DNA from: Micromonospora costi
GTDB lineage: Bacteria; Actinomycetota; Actinomycetes; Mycobacteriales; Micromonosporaceae
DNA length: 64,000 nucleotides
Reading direction: 5' to 3'
Assembly (NCBI RefSeq): GCF_003626655.1
Contig: NZ_RBAN01000002.1
Location: 496,001-560,000 of the forward strand
The position numbers and the translations under genes are program-made. The notes beneath the pieces are model-generated. The model did not search any database and was not told the origin of the DNA. It saw only the letters and a program-made list of their open reading frames with translations. Shown piece after piece: positions 60,366 through 64,000 of the stretch. The first letter of the stretch is position 1, and every line of letters begins with the position of its first letter.

Positions 60366-61490
60366 TCACACCGCGTAAGGCGTCCTAGGAGGCTGGGTTG
60401 TGGTCGGTGCGACGAGCGGATCGGCCAACCGCCACCCCTCGGCGAGCAGCGCCTCGCAGGCCGCCGCCGCCCGTGCCAGCCGCTGCGGATGCGGGCCGGT
60501 CAGCTCCACCACGGGCACCCCGCAGCCGGCCAGTTCGGCCCGGAACCGGTCGGTCATCCAGCCCCGCAGGTGCGCGCCGTCCCGCAGGCCGTCGTCCGTG
60601 AACGGCACGTCCCGGTGGTCGGTGAGCAGGTACAGCGCGGGACGGCGCGCGGCCGCGCGTACCTCCGGCGACGTCGAGCCGAGGTACCGCTCCTCCCACA
60701 CGGCCGTGGCCCGGGTGTCGGTGTCGCAGATCAGCAGCGGACCGGAACTCCGCGCCGCGTCGTCCTCGGCCGCCTGCTGCCGGCGGACCACCTCGCGGAA
60801 GTCGTCCCGGTCCCAGGTCACGTCGAAGACGGTGGCCCCCGGACGCGCCTCGCGCAGCCGGGCCAGCTTCCGGGCGGTCAACTCCCGGCCGTACTCCGGC
60901 ACCCACGCCGTACGGAAGTGGGCCGCGAGGGCCTCCGCCATCGTCGTCGTGCCGGTCGACTCGGCGCCGAGCACCACCACCCGTTTCACGAACCACGCCC
61001 GAACCGGCGCGGCGAGCCACCGCCAGTGCGCGACCGGGTCCGCCCGCACCGCGGTGCCGGAGACCGGCACGGCACGCCGGTCCGGATCCACCGCCACCGG
61101 TACGGCGTCGAAGCGCCGGGCCAGTTCGGCGCCGTACGCCTCGGAGGAGAAGACGGCGTCCACCGGCCGAGGGCCGACGGCCTCGCGGAAGACGGCGCAG
61201 TGCGCGTCCCAGGCCAGCGGGTCGGTGTAGTCCACCGGGTGGTCGTCGTAGCGGCCCACGAACCGCACCCGCGGCGTGTCGGCGTGCACCTCGCGCAGCC
61301 AGTCGAGACGCGCGGCGAGCGGGATCGACTCCCGCCGCGACGGGGCCACCACCACCGTGACCGCCGCGCACCGGGCCGCCGCGGCCGCGATCAGCGCGTG
61401 GTGGCCCGCGTGCGGCGGATAGAACTTGCCGACCACCATGCCGTGCCGGAACTCCGGCTCGGCAGGGCGAGCGGCCGGCGCGGCGGTCAT
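60366..61490 (-). CDS. nadR: NadR-like bifunctional NMN adenylyltransferase / ribosylnicotinamide kinase
   Basis: A two-domain NAD-salvage enzyme (374 aa). Residues 15-180 are a nucleotidyltransferase domain with GKFYPPHAGHHAL near residue 19 and the ISGT-like VSGTAVRADP near residue 138. Residues 190-340 are a P-loop kinase domain, with LGAESTGTTTMAEAL near residue 175. This P-loop has threonine where lysine is expected. The N-terminal repressor HTH of enterobacterial NadR is missing. ATG at 61490 overlaps the pnuC stop by four bases (ATGA), which ties import to phosphorylation of nicotinamide riboside. Confidence 0.88.
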   Translation of the reverse strand: MTAAPAARPAEPEFRHGMVVGKFYPPHAGHHALIAAAAARCAAVTVVVAPSRRESIPLAARLDWLREVHADTPRVRFVGRYDDHPVDYTDPLAWDAHCAVFREAVGPRPVDAVFSSEAYGAELARRFDAVPVAVDPDRRAVPVSGTAVRADPVAHWRWLAAPVRAWFVKRVVVLGAESTGTTTMAEALAAHFRTAWVPEYGRELTARKLARLREARPGATVFDVTWDRDDFREVVRRQQAAEDDAARSSGPLLICDTDTRATAVWEERYLGSTSPEVRAAARRPALYLLTDHRDVPFTDDGLRDGAHLRGWMTDRFRAELAGCGVPVVELTGPHPQRLARAAAACEALLAEGWRLADPLVAPTTTQPPRTPYAV

Positions 61491-62161
61491 CCGCCCACCG
61501 GGCCGGTCGCGGGCACGGTCACCGGGCCACCGGCACCGGTGGTGGACGGCCGGTCGGCCCGGCGCAGGTCCGCCCGCCAGGCGCGCAGCCCGACCACGCA
61601 CAGGACGAGGAACACCACGTACAGGGCGGCGGTCAGGTAGAGACCCTTGTACGCGTACAGCGGGATGTAGATCAGGTCGGCGGTGATCCACAGCCACCAG
61701 CTCTCCACACGCTTGCGTGTCTGGCCGTAGGTGGCGAGCAGCGACAGCGCCGTGGTCAGCGCGTCCGGCAGCGGCACCGTGGAGTCCGTGGCCCGGTCCA
61801 GCAGCATCCAGACCCCGCCGGTGAGCGCCGCCCCGGCGACGGCCAGGCCCAGCCACTCCCGCCGTCCCGTCCGGGCCACCGTGAGCCGGGTCCGCCGCTC
61901 GCCCCCGAAGAGCCAGTGCCACCACCCGTACAGCCCCAGTCCCACGTAGACGATCTGGAGCCCGGCGTCGGCGTACAGGCCGGCGGTCCAGAACAGCAGC
62001 ATGAGCAGCAGCACGTTGGCGATGCCGACCGGCCAGTTCGCGATCCGCTGCCGCGCCACCAGCCATACGTTGACGACGCCGGTCGCGAAGCCGAGCAGTT
62101 CCGCCCACGTGGTGCCGGTGCCGGCCACGATCACCGCCGTGCCGGTGAGCCAGTCGATCAT
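61487..62161 (-). CDS. pnuC: PnuC-type nicotinamide riboside transporter
   Basis: A seven- or eight-helix membrane protein of 224 residues. FATGVVNVWLVARQRIANWP near residue 28, then YVGLGLYGWWHWLFGG and ESWWLWITADLIYIPLYAYKG (split near residue 160) are the PnuC signature with the WxxW ligand tryptophans. PnuC works by facilitated diffusion with trapping by the NadR kinase, consistent with the overlap of the two genes. ATG at 62161. The C-terminal 20 residues are Gly/Pro/Thr-rich. Confidence 0.93.
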   Translation of the reverse strand: MIDWLTGTAVIVAGTGTTWAELLGFATGVVNVWLVARQRIANWPVGIANVLLLMLLFWTAGLYADAGLQIVYVGLGLYGWWHWLFGGERRTRLTVARTGRREWLGLAVAGAALTGGVWMLLDRATDSTVPLPDALTTALSLLATYGQTRKRVESWWLWITADLIYIPLYAYKGLYLTAALYVVFLVLCVVGLRAWRADLRRADRPSTTGAGGPVTVPATGPVGG

Positions 62162-62257
62162 TGCCCCTCCTTGTCCGCGCGCCCACCCTAGGGCCAGGAC
62201 CGGCGCGACGACAGACCCCGCGACACGCCGCGCGGGCGGCGTGGGAGGCTTCCGGGC

Positions 62258-62551
62258 ATGGTGCTTGAAGTTGCGCTGATCGACGTCCTGCCCGGCCACG
62301 AGGACGCGTTCGCCGCCGCGTACGCCCAGGGGCATCCCGTGCTGGCCGGCACGCCCGGCTGTCGCTCGGTGCGGATGACCCGCGGCGTCGAATCCCCGTC
62401 GCGCTTCGTGCTGCTCGTCGAGTGGGACTCCGTCGAGGCGCACAACGAGAACTTCCGCGGCACCGAACGGTTCGACCGGTGGCGCGCCCTCATCGGGCCG
62501 CACTTCGCGAACCCGCCGCTGGTCGAGCACTTCCTCGACGTCCCGGCCTGA
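62258..62551 (+). CDS. Antibiotic biosynthesis monooxygenase (ABM) domain protein
   Basis: A dimeric ferredoxin-like ABM-fold protein of 97 residues. ALIDVLPGHEDAFAAAYAQG and SPSRFVLLVEWDSVEAHNEN are the typical strands, with conserved histidine and tryptophan positions. Members act as heme oxygenases, quinol oxygenases or small aromatic monooxygenases. With no polyketide or heme-uptake genes near it, the substrate is unknown. It is divergent from pnuC by 96 bases. Confidence 0.85.
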   Translation: MVLEVALIDVLPGHEDAFAAAYAQGHPVLAGTPGCRSVRMTRGVESPSRFVLLVEWDSVEAHNENFRGTERFDRWRALIGPHFANPPLVEHFLDVPA

Positions 62552-62764
62552 CCGGCGCCCGCGCCCGCGCGGACGGGCGACCGTGTCCGCCGTGGACGGT
62601 GCGCGCTCGCGCTGTCGTACCCCTGTTCTATCGTGCGGTCGCACGCGAGGGGCCACCGGTCCCGACGGGCTCGGGGGCGCCGGGCCCGGTGGCCCGCGCG
62701 TCGTGACCTGCCGGCGGCCGGGCCCGGTGGCGCGCGCGTCGTGACCTGCCGGCGGCCGGCCTGG

Positions 62765-63622
62765 TCAGCCGTCGATGCCGCGGGCCAGCACGGTCACCGT
62801 CTCCTCCGCCGACAGCGCCGCGCCCAGCAGCGCCTCGGTGAGCCGCTCGTACCGGTCCACGTCCGCGGCCGTGGCCAGGCGCACGTCGGTGGTCACCGCC
62901 TCCAACATCACCGTCCGGGGGTCGGCCGGGTCGGGGAAGGCATAGCAGGAGTACGGCGTCAGCGGGTGCGGCCCACCCGGCGCCGCGCCCCTGGGCAGCA
63001 GCCGGAGCGTGACGTTCGGCAGCCCGGTCAGCGCCACCAGGTGACGCACCTGCTCCCGCCACACCTCCGTGGGTATCCCGCCCGGGTCACAGGCGGCCTC
63101 GGTGAGCAGCGCCGTGTACCGGGGCGGGTTGGCACGCCGCAGCACCTCCTGGCGGACGGCCCGGGCACGCACCTCCGCGTCCACATCGACCTCCGGGTCG
63201 AGAGCGGCGCCTGCGGTGATCCGCAGCCGCGCGTACGCCGGGGTCTGCAGCAGCCCGGGCACGACGGCCGGTTGGTACTCGACGATGCGCGCGGCGCCGG
63301 CCTCCAGCTCGGCGTACGTGCGCTGGCGCTCCCCGATCTCGCCCAACGCCTTCCACCAGCCCCGGCTGGTGGCCGCGTCACGCGCGATGACGATGAGCTG
63401 GTCCCGCAGCGGCGCGGGCACCTGGTAGACGTCCAGCAGGTCGAGCACGTCGGCCAGGTCGGGACGACTCTGGCCCAGCTCGATGCGGGACAGTTTCGAC
63501 GTGGAGGCCCACCCCAGCCGGTCACAGACCTGCTCCAGGGTCAACGCCTCACGCCGGCGCAGCTGGCGCAGCTCGGCGCCGAGTCGCACGCGGCGAATGA
63601 CAGGACTCGTTGGCAACGGCAT
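62765..63622 (-). CDS. XRE-family regulator with DUF5753
   Basis: A 285-residue regulator of the actinobacterial HTH_31-DUF5753 class. The N-terminal HTH is seen in TLEQVCDRLGWASTSKLSRI near residue 30. The DUF5753 domain follows, with VEYQPAVVPGLLQTPAYAR near residue 115 and ending in RYERLTEALLGAALSAEETV. Such genes usually have a small DUF397 partner; none is seen here. ATG at 63622 has a GGGGAGG site upstream and a promoter with TTGCAG-17-TACTCT. In relatives, these pairs affect development and antibiotic production, but the pair itself is lacking here. Confidence 0.88.
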   Translation of the reverse strand: MPLPTSPVIRRVRLGAELRQLRRREALTLEQVCDRLGWASTSKLSRIELGQSRPDLADVLDLLDVYQVPAPLRDQLIVIARDAATSRGWWKALGEIGERQRTYAELEAGAARIVEYQPAVVPGLLQTPAYARLRITAGAALDPEVDVDAEVRARAVRQEVLRRANPPRYTALLTEAACDPGGIPTEVWREQVRHLVALTGLPNVTLRLLPRGAAPGGPHPLTPYSCYAFPDPADPRTVMLEAVTTDVRLATAADVDRYERLTEALLGAALSAEETVTVLARGIDG

Positions 63623-63642
63623 TCCCGCCTCCCCATCGAGGG

Positions 63643-63671
63643 AGAGTACGCAGGACCGTCACACACTGCAA
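63643..63671 (-). promoter_or_regulatory. Promoter of the XRE/DUF5753 gene
   Basis: TTGCAG (63671-63666), a 17-base spacer and TACTCT (63648-63643) precede the XRE gene start at 63622, leaving a leader of about 15 bases. Confidence 0.65.
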
Positions 63672-63700
63672 TACCTCGCTCGCGCACCGCAATGACTCGC
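63668..63700 (-). promoter_or_regulatory. Direct repeats at the XRE promoter
   Basis: GCAATACCTCGC (63668-63679) and GCAATGACTCGC (63689-63700) lie 21 bases apart, two helical turns. The first overlaps the -35 box. They are candidate autoregulatory sites for the XRE protein. Confidence 0.45.
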
Positions 63701-63712
63701 CCCCCACTCCCC

Positions 63713-63916
63713 GCCGATCTTGCACTTTCCGCCCCGGCAAAAGCTACGAACCAGGACATACCAGGGACAGAAACTGCAAGATCGCGGGGCGGGGGGCGGG
63801 GGGCTCGAACAGCGCAACTCATGGTCGCCTCCACCCCCCGTCGATCTTGCACTTCCGGCCCCGGCGAAAGCCACGAACCAGGACATATCAAGGGCCGAAA
63901 CTGCAAGATCGCGGGG
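63713..63916. repeat. Two copies of a 77-bp hairpin element
   Basis: Copies at 63713-63789 and 63840-63916 are the same length and closely similar. Each begins CGATCTTGCACTT and ends GAAACTGCAAGATCG, giving an imperfect stem of about 15-20 bases around roughly 40 bases with a conserved ACGAACCAGGACATA core. They stand after the 3' end of the VOC gene. Together with the XRE promoter they fill the 336-base gap 63623-63958. Confidence 0.8.
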
Positions 63917-63958
63917 CCGGGTGGGCGGAGGCGCGCGTGGGGGCGCGCGGGGCGCGGG

Positions 63959-64000
63959 TCAGGGGCGGTAGGTGCCGAAGGTCCAGACGTTGCCGGCCAG
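63959..64000 (-). CDS. C-terminal end of a VOC (glyoxalase/bleomycin resistance) family protein, partial
   Basis: Only the last 13 residues are in the window: LAGNVWTFGTYRP and a TGA stop at 63961-63959. The WTFGTYRP ending is typical of VOC-superfamily proteins of actinomycetes, in which a D-P-x-G-N-x-W-x-F motif carries a metal-ligand region. The gene begins outside the window. The identification is tentative because it rests on this short end. Confidence 0.45.
   Translation of the reverse strand: MAGNVWTFGTYRP

Overview
The window is chromosomal DNA of a very high-GC actinomycete, most probably a Micromonospora or close relative (Micromonosporaceae). The evidence is codon use strongly biased to G or C in the third position, frequent GTG and TTG starts, and actinobacterial marker genes: rbpA, opcA, whiA, a mycothiol-type maleylpyruvate isomerase and a SufR-headed suf operon. 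It looks like core chromosome rather than an island. There is no integrase, insertion sequence, CRISPR array, tRNA or rRNA gene.

Layout. 1-6.8 kb: a minus-strand iron-sulfur assembly operon, sufR-sufB-sufD-Rieske ferredoxin-sufC-sufS-sufU-sufT, almost every junction being a 1- or 4-base overlap. 6.9-10.7 kb: heme A synthase ctaA and protoheme farnesyltransferase ctaB flank an ATP-grasp/unknown-protein pair. 11-19.4 kb: the pentose phosphate operon tkt-tal-pgi-zwf-opcA-pgl. 19.4-26.7 kb: rbpA, secG, then tpiA-pgk-gap (lower glycolysis) and whiA-yvcK-rapZ. 26.9-36.1 kb: DNA repair genes recQ, uvrC and uvrA, a Tat-type Rieske lipoprotein and rsgA. recQ sits between rapZ and uvrC. All three repair genes carry a match to the RecA-independent DNA-damage promoter known from mycobacteria (PafBC type), and recQ and uvrC appear to be leaderless.

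36-64 kb is more accessory. It holds a DinB/metallo-beta-lactamase pair, a DedA protein, two methyltransferases, a cold-shock protein, ArsR/MFS and MarR/MMPL regulator-transporter modules, a CocE-type hydrolase, a candidate zinc DD-peptidase-like protein, a lytic transglycosylase lipoprotein, a DedA protein fused to an apparently dead PAP2 domain, typA, a TetR/reductase pair, a lysoplasmalogenase, and a dipeptide epimerase plus NlpC/P60 pair resembling the Bacillus ykfB-ykfC muropeptide pathway. It ends with a TerC protein behind a clear yybP-ykoY (manganese) riboswitch, a pnuC-nadR nicotinamide riboside salvage pair, and an XRE/DUF5753 regulator.

Structure beyond the genes. Long, near-perfect, relatively AT-rich inverted repeats containing GATC lie after 3' ends of genes, and one 20-base arm sequence is shared between loci 30 kb apart. 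Several short tandem repeats lie in or next to genes (20 bp after recQ, 35 bp after rsgA, an 18-bp in-frame array in yvcK, a 27-bp in-frame array in the CocE gene). An eight-tract G-quadruplex motif follows the Rieske lipoprotein gene. No wholly new multigene system is obvious. The best leads are the damage-promoter set, the DedA-dead PAP2 fusion, the expanded YvcK, the unknown protein/ATP-grasp pair and the 3'-end repeat family.
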